The notes beneath the pieces were generated by a model that did no database searches, was not told where the DNA came from, and worked only from the letters and a program-made list of their open reading frames with translations. Both the position numbers and the translations under genes were made by a program. Positions 27,565 to 35,433 of a DNA stretch of 36,987 nucleotides are shown one piece after another (position 1 is the stretch's first letter; each line of letters opens with the position of its first letter). The stretch is from an uncultured Granulosicoccaceae bacterium (GTDB lineage Bacteria; Pseudomonadota; Gammaproteobacteria; Granulosicoccales; Granulosicoccaceae), in the NCBI GenBank assembly GCA_938005265.1, contig CALLOA010000170.1, positions 1 through 36,987 on the forward strand, given 5' to 3'.

Positions 27565-30174
27565 TTACGATGCTTGCTGGATATTAACCGGAATATCCTT
27601 GAACTTGACGCGTGCAGAATCTGCTGAAGATTGGAAGCTATCAATTTCATTAAAGTTGAGATAGCGGTAAATCTCTTCAGACATCGTATCCAGATCAGCC
27701 ACATAAGCCATGTACTCGTCTACCGTGGGCAGCTTGCCCAGTAATGCCGCAATGGCTGCAAGCTCCGCAGAAGCCAGATAGACATCCGCATCCTTACCAA
27801 GACGATTGGGGAAATTCCTCGTCGATGTTGATACCACTTTAGCTCCCGGCTTTACGCGAGCCTGATTACCCATACACAAAGAACAACCCGGCATTTCCAA
27901 CCGTGCCCCAGCCGATGCAAAAATGTTGTAATAACCTTCTTCTTTGAGCTGATGCTCATCCATGCGTGTCGGTGGCGCTATCCAGAGAACTGTATCGACA
28001 TACTCGCCGGACTTCTGGATAAGCTTGCCTGCAGCACGGTAGTGACCGATGTTGGTCATGCACGAACCGATGAACACCTCATCAATTCCGTCACCGGCAA
28101 CTTCAGACAAAGTCTTCACGTCATCCGGATCATTCGGGCATGCAAGCAATGGCTCTTTGATGTCGTTGAGGTTGATTTCGATCGTTTCAAAATACTCCGC
28201 ATCGTCATCAGCTTCCAGCAACACAGGGTTTGCAAGCCACTCTTCCATCTTGCGTGCACGGCGCTCCAGCGTTCTTGCATCTTCGTAGCCCTGATCGATC
28301 ATCCAGCGCAGCAAAGTGACGTTGGAGGTTACATATTCAATCAGCATGTCCTTGTCGAGACCGATGGTACAGCCACCTGCAGACCGCTCAGCAGTTGCAT
28401 CAGCCAGTTCGAACGCCTGCTCAAGCTTCAGACCCTTGAGACCCTGAATTTCAACACAACGACCAGAGAAAACATTTTTCTTACCCTTCTTTTCAAGCGT
28501 CAGCAAACCACGCTTCAAAGCTGCATGCGGGATGGCATTGACCAAATCACGCAAGGTGATTCCGGGCTGCATCTCACCCGTGAATTTCACCAGAACAGAT
28601 TCAGGCATATCCAATGGCATTACACCTACGGCTGCAGCAAACGCAACCAGCCCTGACCCGGCAGGAAAAGAAATACCCATCGGGAAACGGGTGTGCGAAT
28701 CACCACCCGTACCTACGGTGTCCGGCAACAGCATACGGTTGAGCCAGGAGTGAATAATGCCATCGCCCGGGCGCAGTGCTACCGCGCCACGGTTTTGCAT
28801 GAAATCCGGTAATTCATGATGGGTTTCAACGTCAACCGGCTTTGGATACGCCGCTGTGTGACAGAAGGACTGCATGACAAGATCAGCCGAGAAACCAAGG
28901 CAGGCCAGATCTTTAAGTTCATCACGCGTCATTGGGCCAGTGGTGTCCTGCGAACCAACTGTCGTCATGGTGGGTTCACAATATTGGCCAGGGCGTACAC
29001 CCTCAACACCGCAGGCTTTGCCTACCATCTTCTGAGCCAGCGTGTAGCCCTTGGCAGAATCTTCCGCGGCCACCGGGCGCTGGAAGACATCGCTGACAGG
29101 CAAACCCATTGCCGTACGAGTACGGTCGGTCAAGGCGCGGCCGATAATCAGCGGGATGCGCCCGCCGGCACGTACTTCATCAAGCAACACGTTGGTTGCA
29201 AGCTCAAAAGTGGTCAGTACTTCATCACTATCATGTTTGGTAATTTTGCCAGCGTGTGGATAGATATCTATCACATCCCCCATTTCCATGCCGTTGACAT
29301 CGCACTCGATAGGCAACGCACCTGCGTCTTCCATGGTGTTGAAAAATATAGGCGCAATCTTGGTTCCGAGAACAAATCCACCATCACGCTTGTTGGGGAT
29401 ATGAGGAATGTCATCACCCATGTGCCACAACACTGTATTGGTAGCTGATTTTCTTGATGAACCGGTACCAACGACATCACCGACATACGCCACCGGATGA
29501 CCCAGTTTCTTCAGCTCGGCAACTTTGCCCAGTGGATCATTGGTAAAACCCTCCCGCTCAAACTTCAGCATGGCGTTGGCATGCAAGGGAATGTCAGGGC
29601 GTGACCAGGCGTCAACCGCGGGTGACAGGTCATCGGTGTTGGTTTCACCCGGAACTTTAAAAACGGTTACGGTAATTTTTTCAGCGACATCCGGCTTCTG
29701 CGTAAACCATTCAGCGTCGGCCCAGGATTGCATTACCTGTTTAGCGCCCTCATTGCCACCATCGGCCTTTTCCTTAACATCGTGAAAAGCTTCAAACATC
29801 AACACGGTTTTTGACAGCGCCGTGACGGCATGGGGTGATAGCTCCGCATCATCCAGAGCTTCGACCATAGGCCCGATGTTGTATCCACCTAACATGGTGC
29901 CGAGCAACTGTACCGCTTTAACCCGGTCAATTAACGGGGATTTGGCGTCACCTTTGGCAATCGCAGCCAGAAAGCCTGCTTTTACGTAAGCCGCATCATC
30001 AACACCTGCCGGCACCCGATCACTGATTAAATGCATCAGGAAATCTTCTTCACCAGCCGGTGGCGATTTCAGCAATTCAACCAGCTCGGCGGTCTGCTCG
30101 GCAGATAGTGGTAGTGGCACGATACCTTCATTGGCGTCGCGTTCTTCAGTATGTTTGCGATAGTCGGCTAGCAC
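27565..30174 (-). CDS. acnB: Bifunctional aconitate hydratase 2 / 2-methylisocitrate dehydratase
   Basis: This 869-residue enzyme matches AcnB (E. coli 865). It interconverts citrate and isocitrate in the TCA cycle and also acts in the methylcitrate cycle. It opens with the AcnB-specific HEAT-like domain (YRKHTEER; VKAGFLAAIAKGDAKSPL). The swivel domain (TGETNTDDLSPA) and catalytic domain follow. The [4Fe-4S] ligands are visible as Cys705 (GSCMTNIGHY) and Cys764/Cys767 (PGCSLCMGNQ). The open frame extends upstream, but homology fixes the start at a GTG (30174), with AAGGA eight bases before it. It lies downstream of uvrB on the same strand, with a 123-bp gap and its own probable promoter. Confidence 0.97.
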   Translation of the reverse strand: MLADYRKHTEERDANEGIVPLPLSAEQTAELVELLKSPPAGEEDFLMHLISDRVPAGVDDAAYVKAGFLAAIAKGDAKSPLIDRVKAVQLLGTMLGGYNIGPMVEALDDAELSPHAVTALSKTVLMFEAFHDVKEKADGGNEGAKQVMQSWADAEWFTQKPDVAEKITVTVFKVPGETNTDDLSPAVDAWSRPDIPLHANAMLKFEREGFTNDPLGKVAELKKLGHPVAYVGDVVGTGSSRKSATNTVLWHMGDDIPHIPNKRDGGFVLGTKIAPIFFNTMEDAGALPIECDVNGMEMGDVIDIYPHAGKITKHDSDEVLTTFELATNVLLDEVRAGGRIPLIIGRALTDRTRTAMGLPVSDVFQRPVAAEDSAKGYTLAQKMVGKACGVEGVRPGQYCEPTMTTVGSQDTTGPMTRDELKDLACLGFSADLVMQSFCHTAAYPKPVDVETHHELPDFMQNRGAVALRPGDGIIHSWLNRMLLPDTVGTGGDSHTRFPMGISFPAGSGLVAFAAAVGVMPLDMPESVLVKFTGEMQPGITLRDLVNAIPHAALKRGLLTLEKKGKKNVFSGRCVEIQGLKGLKLEQAFELADATAERSAGGCTIGLDKDMLIEYVTSNVTLLRWMIDQGYEDARTLERRARKMEEWLANPVLLEADDDAEYFETIEINLNDIKEPLLACPNDPDDVKTLSEVAGDGIDEVFIGSCMTNIGHYRAAGKLIQKSGEYVDTVLWIAPPTRMDEHQLKEEGYYNIFASAGARLEMPGCSLCMGNQARVKPGAKVVSTSTRNFPNRLGKDADVYLASAELAAIAALLGKLPTVDEYMAYVADLDTMSEEIYRYLNFNEIDSFQSSADSARVKFKDIPVNIQQAS

Positions 30175-30208
30175 AGTCAGAGTCCTTGAGTACAAAGTTA
30201 CGGGTATT

Positions 30209-30242
30209 TTAATACAAATCTTAATACAAATCGTTATACAAG
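30209..30242. repeat. 12-bp direct repeats upstream of acnB
   Basis: TTAATACAAATC occurs twice in tandem (30209-30220 and 30221-30232). A partial third copy, GTTATACAAG, follows (30233-30242). The A+T-rich block is 35-68 bp upstream of the acnB start, where promoter elements would be expected. I cannot assign -35 and -10 boxes with confidence. Confidence 0.75.
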
Positions 30243-30297
30243 TAGCAGACCCAAACTCCACAACCCGATGGCGGAGCGGGTAAAAAGGCAACAAAAA

Positions 30298-32352
30298 TCA
30301 GGCAATTTGCTTGGAGTTACTACCATCACCACGAAAAACAGCAGCCCTGAGGGTTTCAAGCTGGTCTCGCACAGCTGCCGCCTGTTCAAATTCCAGGTTA
30401 CGTGCATGTTCGTACATGGCTTTTTCCAGCTTCTTGATTTCGCGGGCGCCTTCAAGCGGCGAAAGGGCTGCGTAGTCGAGAGTTTCTTCGCTGCCTGCAC
30501 TGCCCTTTTTGCCACGTTTTGAACCACTTTTACCCTTGTCGCGACCGCCCTGCTCGGCTTGCATGATGTCGCTTATTGATTTCTGGATTCCTTTAGGCGT
30601 GATCCCGTGCTTTTTATTGTGTGCCACCTGTGCCTCCCGGCGGCGATCGGTTTCGTCGATGGCCTTTTGCATCGAGCCCGTGATCTTGTCGGCGTACAAA
30701 ATCGCACGCCCATTGAGATTTCTGGCTGCCCGGCCGATGGTCTGGATAAGTGAGCGTTCGGAGCGCAGAAACCCCTCTTTGTCGGCATCCAGTATGGCAA
30801 CCAGGGACACTTCCGGCATATCCAGGCCCTCTCGCAAGAGATTGATGCCAACCAGCACATCAAATTCACCCAGCCGTAAGTCACGGATGATTTCAGTGCG
30901 CTCAACGGTATCAATATCGGAATGCAGATACCGCACACGCACACCGTGTTCTGCCAGATAGTCGGTCAGGTCCTCAGACATGCGCTTGGTCAGCGTGGTG
31001 ATCAGTACCCGTTCCTGTTTCTCGGCGCGAATGTTGATTTCCGAAAGCACATCATCCACCTGCGTTTTAACCGGGCGCACTTCGATCTCGGGGTCAATCA
31101 GCCCGGTCGGGCGAACCAGCTGCTCGGCTACCTGATCTGAATGGGCTGCCTCATAGTCACTTGGCGTGGCAGAGACAAACACCATTTGTGGCGCTAATTG
31201 CTCGAATTCATCAAAACGTAGCGGCCGGTTATCCAGCGCTGAGGGTAGTCGAAACCCGTAGTTGACCAGATTTTCCTTACGTGCGCGGTCCCCTTTATAC
31301 ATGCCACCCAGCTGCGGTACGGTGACATGGCTTTCATCGATAAACAGCAATGAACCAGGCGGCAGATAATCAAACAGACAAGGCGGCGGTTCGCCCGGAG
31401 CACGCCCTGACAGATAGCGGGAATAGTTTTCAATACCCGAGCAATATCCCAACTCGTTAATCATTTCCAGATCAAAAAGGGTCCGCTGCTCCAGGCGCTG
31501 TGCTTCAACCAGTTTGCCGTGATCGCGAAATTGGCCAAGGCGCTCTTTTAGCTCTTCCTTTATCTCATCCACCGCATTAAGCAATCGATCACGCGGCGTG
31601 ACGTAATGGGTTTTCGGGTAGATTGTCAGGCGTGGTACTTTTCTGTGCACCTCACCGGTTAAAGGATCAAAGAAGCTCAAACCTTCGATCTCATCATCAA
31701 ACAACTCCACCCTGATCGCTTCCTGGTCAGAATCAGCGGGGTGTATATCAATGACCTCGCCGCGAACGCGGTAGGTACCGCGACGTAATTCAAGATCGTT
31801 GCGCTCATACTGCAACTCGGCCAGCCGCCGCAGTAAATTGCGTTGATCGATGATATCGCCACGTGACAAGTGCAACACCATCTTGTGGTACTGCTGTGGA
31901 TCTCCCAGACCATAAATGGATGAGACGGTGGCAACGATAATGGTATCAGGCCGCTCGAACAGGGCTTTGGTCGCCGACAGCCGCATTTGCTCTATGTGGT
32001 CATTAACCGAGGAATCCTTCTCGATAAAAAGATCCGAGGCCGGCACATAGGCTTCAGGTTGGTAGTAGTCATAATAGGAAACGAAGTATTCCACCGAATT
32101 GCGCGGGAAAAACTCCTTCATTTCGCCGTACAGCTGAGCTGCCAGCGTTTTGTTCGGTGCAAGGATGATAGCTGGACGCTGGTGTTTCTGGATAATATTG
32201 GCAATAGTAAAAGTCTTGCCTGAACCGGTGACGCCAAGCAGCGTCTGGAACGCCAGCCCGTCCTCTATCCCCTCACTGAGCGTTTTTATCGCCTGTGGCT
32301 GATCACCGGATGGCTGGTACTCAGTCTCAATATCAAAGGCTCGCGCGCTCAT
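30298..32352 (-). CDS. uvrB: Excinuclease ABC subunit B
   Basis: This 684-residue helicase-like protein is the damage-verification subunit of nucleotide excision repair. Walker A GVTGSGKT is at 40-47. The beta-hairpin region includes [30 protein letters not shown] carries the DE motif. The C-terminal helicase motifs run through GRAARN. The UVR domain ([20 protein letters not shown]) near the end binds UvrC. A Lys/Gly/Ser-rich linker precedes the UVR domain. The ATG aligns with the family start. I looked for a LexA box upstream and did not find a convincing one. Confidence 0.97.
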   Translation of the reverse strand: MSARAFDIETEYQPSGDQPQAIKTLSEGIEDGLAFQTLLGVTGSGKTFTIANIIQKHQRPAIILAPNKTLAAQLYGEMKEFFPRNSVEYFVSYYDYYQPEAYVPASDLFIEKDSSVNDHIEQMRLSATKALFERPDTIIVATVSSIYGLGDPQQYHKMVLHLSRGDIIDQRNLLRRLAELQYERNDLELRRGTYRVRGEVIDIHPADSDQEAIRVELFDDEIEGLSFFDPLTGEVHRKVPRLTIYPKTHYVTPRDRLLNAVDEIKEELKERLGQFRDHGKLVEAQRLEQRTLFDLEMINELGYCSGIENYSRYLSGRAPGEPPPCLFDYLPPGSLLFIDESHVTVPQLGGMYKGDRARKENLVNYGFRLPSALDNRPLRFDEFEQLAPQMVFVSATPSDYEAAHSDQVAEQLVRPTGLIDPEIEVRPVKTQVDDVLSEINIRAEKQERVLITTLTKRMSEDLTDYLAEHGVRVRYLHSDIDTVERTEIIRDLRLGEFDVLVGINLLREGLDMPEVSLVAILDADKEGFLRSERSLIQTIGRAARNLNGRAILYADKITGSMQKAIDETDRRREAQVAHNKKHGITPKGIQKSISDIMQAEQGGRDKGKSGSKRGKKGSAGSEETLDYAALSPLEGAREIKKLEKAMYEHARNLEFEQAAAVRDQLETLRAAVFRGDGSNSKQIA

Positions 32353-32615
32353 CTGGCAGTGCTCGGGGCAAGTTGGCGATTTATTGGCATTCGCATAGTG
32401 CGTGGCAGACCGGCAAAAGCCTGAATCAGGGCCAAGACAGGGAGTTCATACCATGCCGGATCCCTCTATTGTATACCCAGCACCGCGCAAATTCAGCAAT
32501 CAAGGCCTGCTCCGAATGGCCAGACCGCGGGTGTATCAGCGGCAAACCCGAAAACAGGATTACGGCGCGATTTTTGAATCAAACCCGAAGTCAGCACCGG
32601 ACAATGATTCGGCTG
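32353..32615. other. Spacer between uvrB and the tRNA-Asn promoter
   Basis: Together with the tRNA promoter, about 305 bp separate the divergent uvrB and tRNA genes. I see no protein-coding sequence. The uvrB promoter should lie here. A sequence near 32468-32483, with TTGTATACC before CAG, resembles half of a LexA site only. Confidence 0.4.
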
Positions 32616-32644
32616 TTGACCGGTCAGGCCGTAGACCGTAAACT
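32616..32644 (+). promoter_or_regulatory. Sigma-70 promoter of tRNA-Asn
   Basis: TTGACC (32616-32621) and TAAACT (32639-32644) are separated by exactly 17 bp. A GC-rich stretch, ACGCGGC, follows. That is a typical stringently controlled discriminator. The tRNA begins 14 bp after the -10 box. Confidence 0.65.
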
Positions 32645-32657
32645 ACGCGGCTTGAGT

Positions 32658-32733
32658 TCCCCGATAGCTCAGTTGGTAGAGCAAATGACTGTTAATCATT
32701 GGGTCGTAGGTTCGAGTCCTGCTCGGGGAGCCA
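32658..32733 (+). tRNA. tRNA-Asn (anticodon GTT)
   Basis: A full 76-nt cloverleaf can be folded by eye. The acceptor stem is TCCCCGA with TCGGGGA, then discriminator G and an encoded CCA. The D arm is GCTCAGTTGGTAGAGC. The anticodon stem AATGA/TCATT encloses loop CTGTTAA with anticodon GTT (32691-32693). The T arm contains GTTCGAGTC. It stands alone. No repeat of its 3' end is seen downstream, so there is no sign of an integrated element. Confidence 0.97.
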
Positions 32734-32810
32734 TTCTTATCATACAGTTACATCAAAGCTGGAAAATCCCCTCTCTCCACTTGTAACCTCCACGTGTAAC
32801 CGATATATCA

Positions 32811-32844
32811 CTTGGAAGCGTAGATAACTTGGGAGCGTAAGCTT
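32811..32844. repeat. 17-bp-period direct repeat after tRNA-Asn
   Basis: CTTGG(A/G)AGCGTA occurs at 32811-32822 and 32828-32839, repeating with a 17-bp period. Beside it, TTGTAACC and GTGTAACC also recur. This adds to the short tandem duplications found at other gene boundaries in this window. Confidence 0.6.
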
Positions 32845-32877
32845 GGGTCTCAAGTTTGTGTCAATTCGTGACGCTTG

Positions 32878-33576
32878 CTACGCGCTCCCGGAGTGCCCCA
32901 ACTGGTGTTGCTCCCGCCAACTCTGTCTGAGCATTCCACCGGATTCTTTGAAGCCCTGATCAGTGATCCTGCACTGCTTTATTCGGTCCACTCGAAAGTG
33001 CCTATAAGCAGATCTTAGTTCACACCATGTAGCCAGTATCAGCGCGTCCACATAGTAGACCAGTGCCAGTGGCTGAATCACCCGTGTACTTTTTGCTTCC
33101 TGCTGGTCGCGGTATTCGATCTCCAGTTTTATCTCATCACGGATGGCCTGCCTTAATAGCCCCGGATCGATCACGGACTCAGGTATGGTGTGCCAGCTGG
33201 ATGTAAAAACAGTTTGATTCAGCAGGCCGTATGGATTTTCTTCCGGCAATACATCAGAAATTTTTCTTACAACACTTTCCGCTGCTTTCGCAAGCCCGGG
33301 GTCTCCCGTGCGACCTAGCAGCGATAGCCCGACTGCGATTGCTTCAACTTCTTCAGCAGTAAACATCAAGGGCGGTAAATCAAATCCGGGGCGCAGGATA
33401 TACCCGACGCCGGCCTCGCCATCGATAGGCACCCGCATCGACTGAAGTGCAACTATATCCCTATAGATCGTTCGTTTGGTGACTTCCAGCGAATCAGCAA
33501 TCTCCTGTGCGGTCAGTGATCTTCTGGAGCTACGCAGTAGTTGAATGATTTCAAACAGGCGTGTGGAGCGATTCAT
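32878..33576 (-). CDS. YafY-family HTH/WYL transcriptional regulator
   Basis: This 232-residue regulator has an N-terminal HTH_11 domain (MNRSTRLFEIIQLLRSSRRS; LEVTKRTIYRDIVAL). A middle region follows and then a WYL domain (about 120-205) that starts around the Leu/Glu-rich IRDEIKLEIEYRD and contains PLALVYYVDALILATWC. WYL domains sense ligands, often nucleic-acid-derived or unknown. The ATG at 33576 has AGGAGA six bases upstream. The longer frame to 33618 would run into the intergenic palindrome and is not preferred. It is divergent from the EamA transporter and probably regulates it and itself. Confidence 0.9.
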   Translation of the reverse strand: MNRSTRLFEIIQLLRSSRRSLTAQEIADSLEVTKRTIYRDIVALQSMRVPIDGEAGVGYILRPGFDLPPLMFTAEEVEAIAVGLSLLGRTGDPGLAKAAESVVRKISDVLPEENPYGLLNQTVFTSSWHTIPESVIDPGLLRQAIRDEIKLEIEYRDQQEAKSTRVIQPLALVYYVDALILATWCELRSAYRHFRVDRIKQCRITDQGFKESGGMLRQSWREQHQLGHSGSA

Positions 33577-33611
33577 ACAGTATCTCCTAGAAACACAATC
33601 TAACACCTCTG

Positions 33612-33629
33612 CTGACATGATCCTGTCAG
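33612..33629. promoter_or_regulatory. Probable operator between the YafY-type gene and the EamA gene
   Basis: CTGACA-TGATCC-TGTCAG is a perfect 6-bp inverted repeat with a 6-bp spacer. It lies 36 bp upstream of the regulator start and about 80 bp before the transporter start. The position between divergent genes and the symmetry fit an autoregulatory site of the WYL regulator. Binding is inferred. Confidence 0.5.
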
Positions 33630-33709
33630 TAGTGTTGCTATCTTATCCCCTTGCTCATTGGCTGGATATGACTATGCAAATCCCACTGGTGTTGAGATTC
33701 AGTCTACCA

Positions 33710-34552
33710 ATGTCTACCTACTGTCACGGTATCTTGTTAGTAACCTGTGCAACGCTCGCCTGGAGCACAGCGGGTCTGTTTACTCGCGCAATTGCACTCG
33801 ACAACTGGACACTTCTTTTATGGCGAGGTGTGTTTGGCGCCCTGGCTATTGCAGTGGTTATGGCTATGGGTAATCGCGGACATGTGCTCAGGCAGTTTCA
33901 AGGATTGGGAATTGCCGGCTGGATATTTGTGTTTGTTTCCGGTGTCGGCATGGTGTTGTTTATCACAGCGTTAAACCATACCAGTGTGGCTCGTGTCTCA
34001 ATCATGTATGCCACGGTACCTCTGGTTACAGCATTGATTGCATGGTGGATCCTCCGCGAAAAACCAACCCGCTATGCAATCGCGGCAAGTCTGGTATCAC
34101 TTGTTGGAGTGAGTCTGATGATGGGCTTGTCTGAAAAGGGAAATTGGGTAGGAGATTTGCTGGCACTGGGTATGACATTGTGCCTGGCGATCATGATGAT
34201 CATTAGTAGAACCAGAGCTGAAGTTCCGATTCTTCCGGCAGCCTGTTTATCAGCACTATTGAGCGCTGCCTTGGCGCTGCCATTCAGTAGTCCTTTCAAT
34301 GTGGAGCCTGAACAATGGGCGATGCTTGTATTGTTTGGTGTTGTAAATTCAGCGCTTGGTTTGATTCTTTTTATTATTGGTTCCAAGAAAATACCAGCCA
34401 TCGAAACAGCCTTGATTACCGCGCTGGATGCACCGCTGGCTCCGGTGTGGGTTTGGCTTTTGTTTAACGAGGTACCGGGAGTTTTCACAATAGCAGGCGG
34501 AACGATTGTATTTGTTGCAGTGGGCGCGTATCTGGTCACCCCATCGAAGTAG
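33710..34552 (+). CDS. EamA/DMT-family membrane transporter
   Basis: This protein of about 280 residues has ten hydrophobic segments in two EamA repeats (HGILLVTCATLAWSTAGLFT; GDLLALGMTLCLAIMMIIS). Members export amino acids, metabolites or drugs, and the substrate cannot be read here. The frame is open to 33545, overlapping the divergent regulator. The family N terminus fits the ATG at 33710, but an ATG at 33674 with GGA seven bases upstream is also possible. The PPOX-family gene follows 29 bp later and is probably co-transcribed. Confidence 0.88.
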   Translation: MSTYCHGILLVTCATLAWSTAGLFTRAIALDNWTLLLWRGVFGALAIAVVMAMGNRGHVLRQFQGLGIAGWIFVFVSGVGMVLFITALNHTSVARVSIMYATVPLVTALIAWWILREKPTRYAIAASLVSLVGVSLMMGLSEKGNWVGDLLALGMTLCLAIMMIISRTRAEVPILPAACLSALLSAALALPFSSPFNVEPEQWAMLVLFGVVNSALGLILFIIGSKKIPAIETALITALDAPLAPVWVWLLFNEVPGVFTIAGGTIVFVAVGAYLVTPSK

Positions 34553-34581
34553 CCTGTATCTGACCACAAAGGAGAAAGAGT

Positions 34582-35133
34582 ATCGCTACATTTACCAAGC
34601 TTAATAATCGTTTTACCCAGTTCATTGAAAAACAGCCTGTGTTCTTTGTTGCAACTGCCGGAAGAGATGGCAAAGTGAATTTATCTCCTAAAGGTATGAA
34701 TACTCTCAGGGTGATAGATTGTAATCATATTGTGTGGTTAAGCGTCAGTGGCAGCGGAAATGAAACAGCTGCACACGTTATTGAAACCAAACGCATGACG
34801 TTGATGTTCTGTGCTTTTGAAGGAAGTGCAATGATCCTTCGCACTTATGGCCAGGCCGAGGTCGTCTATCCTCACGATGAGAAATGGCAAGCATCGCTGG
34901 CACTATTCCCGGCGTTGGCCGGTAGTCGGCAGATTTTCCATTTAAAAATTGATCTGGTGCAAACATCCTGTGGAACAGGTGTTCCGGAGATGCAGTTCAA
35001 ACGCAGTCGAGGAGAAGAGGAGCTCCTTCCTTTTTACGAAAAAATGGGGGCTGACGGTGTAGAAAAATATTGGCGTAAAAAGAATTCGATTTCAATTGAC
35101 GGGAATTCGACCGGCATCCTTGGCCAGGATTAA
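34582..35133 (+). CDS. Pyridoxamine 5'-phosphate oxidase-family protein, apparent ATC start
   Basis: This protein of about 183 residues belongs to the split-barrel flavin-binding PPOX family. Marks are FFVATAGRDGKVNLSPKGMN, SGSGNETAAHVIE, MTLMFCAFEG, LVQTSCGTGVP and EKYWRKKNS near the end. Close relatives usually begin M-A-T-F-T-K-L-N. Here the frame reads I-A-T-F-T-K-L-N, so ATC occupies the start position. AAGGAG lies at the correct distance (seven bases before the ATC), and an in-frame TGA lies at 34561, so no ATG, GTG or TTG exists between. The next usable start (GTG at 34639) would remove part of the first strand. It may be a rare ATC start, a start-codon mutation or a sequence error. 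Confidence 0.82.
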   Translation: MATFTKLNNRFTQFIEKQPVFFVATAGRDGKVNLSPKGMNTLRVIDCNHIVWLSVSGSGNETAAHVIETKRMTLMFCAFEGSAMILRTYGQAEVVYPHDEKWQASLALFPALAGSRQIFHLKIDLVQTSCGTGVPEMQFKRSRGEEELLPFYEKMGADGVEKYWRKKNSISIDGNSTGILGQD

Positions 35134-35433
35134 TCCAGATTTGCTAGACCAATGATTCCAGTGATTGCAGTGATTCCATAAAGAGCTCAGCGTCCGTGTA
35201 TACCATTTCGGATGGTTTGAGCTTCATTCTGTTCATGGCCTCTGGTAAGTCAAGGATTGTGTGGTCGATTTACCGAGGAGCTTTATGGAAACCTTCCGGA
35301 ACTGCAAGAAAAACGCTAACTTTACAAGAGCTCCCGGAAGGGTCGTCCCATACCCGACAGTATTTCTCTCAAGCCCTTTCAAAGGCTTGGCACAAGCATT
35401 GCCTGACCCAGCTCAAAAACCAAAGATCAAGCT
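35134..35433. other. Spacer upstream of the EAL-PAS gene
   Basis: These 300 bp hold no convincing gene. A 9-bp unit, (A/G)TGATT(C/G)CA, repeats three times at 35152-35178. CCTTCCGG (35292-35299) and CCGGAAGG (35334-35341) form an 8-bp inverted repeat around a 34-nt loop. The promoter of the downstream gene is presumably here. Confidence 0.5.

Noticed and set aside
28816..29448. Long plus-strand open frame of 210 codons inside acnB
   Set aside because: It is antisense to highly conserved aconitase sequence and has no homology of its own.
32460..32490. LexA (SOS) box upstream of uvrB
   Set aside because: Only a CAG half-site with a loose TTGTATACC spacer is present. The CTG half is missing.
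32658..32880. Integration site at the tRNA-Asn gene
   Set aside because: No integrase gene and no repeat of the tRNA 3' end was found in the window.
35144..35236. A 30-codon minus-strand ORF beginning MNRMKLKPSEM
   Set aside because: It is too short to judge, has no family resemblance, and its 3' part is made of the 9-bp repeat. It could still be a small protein.
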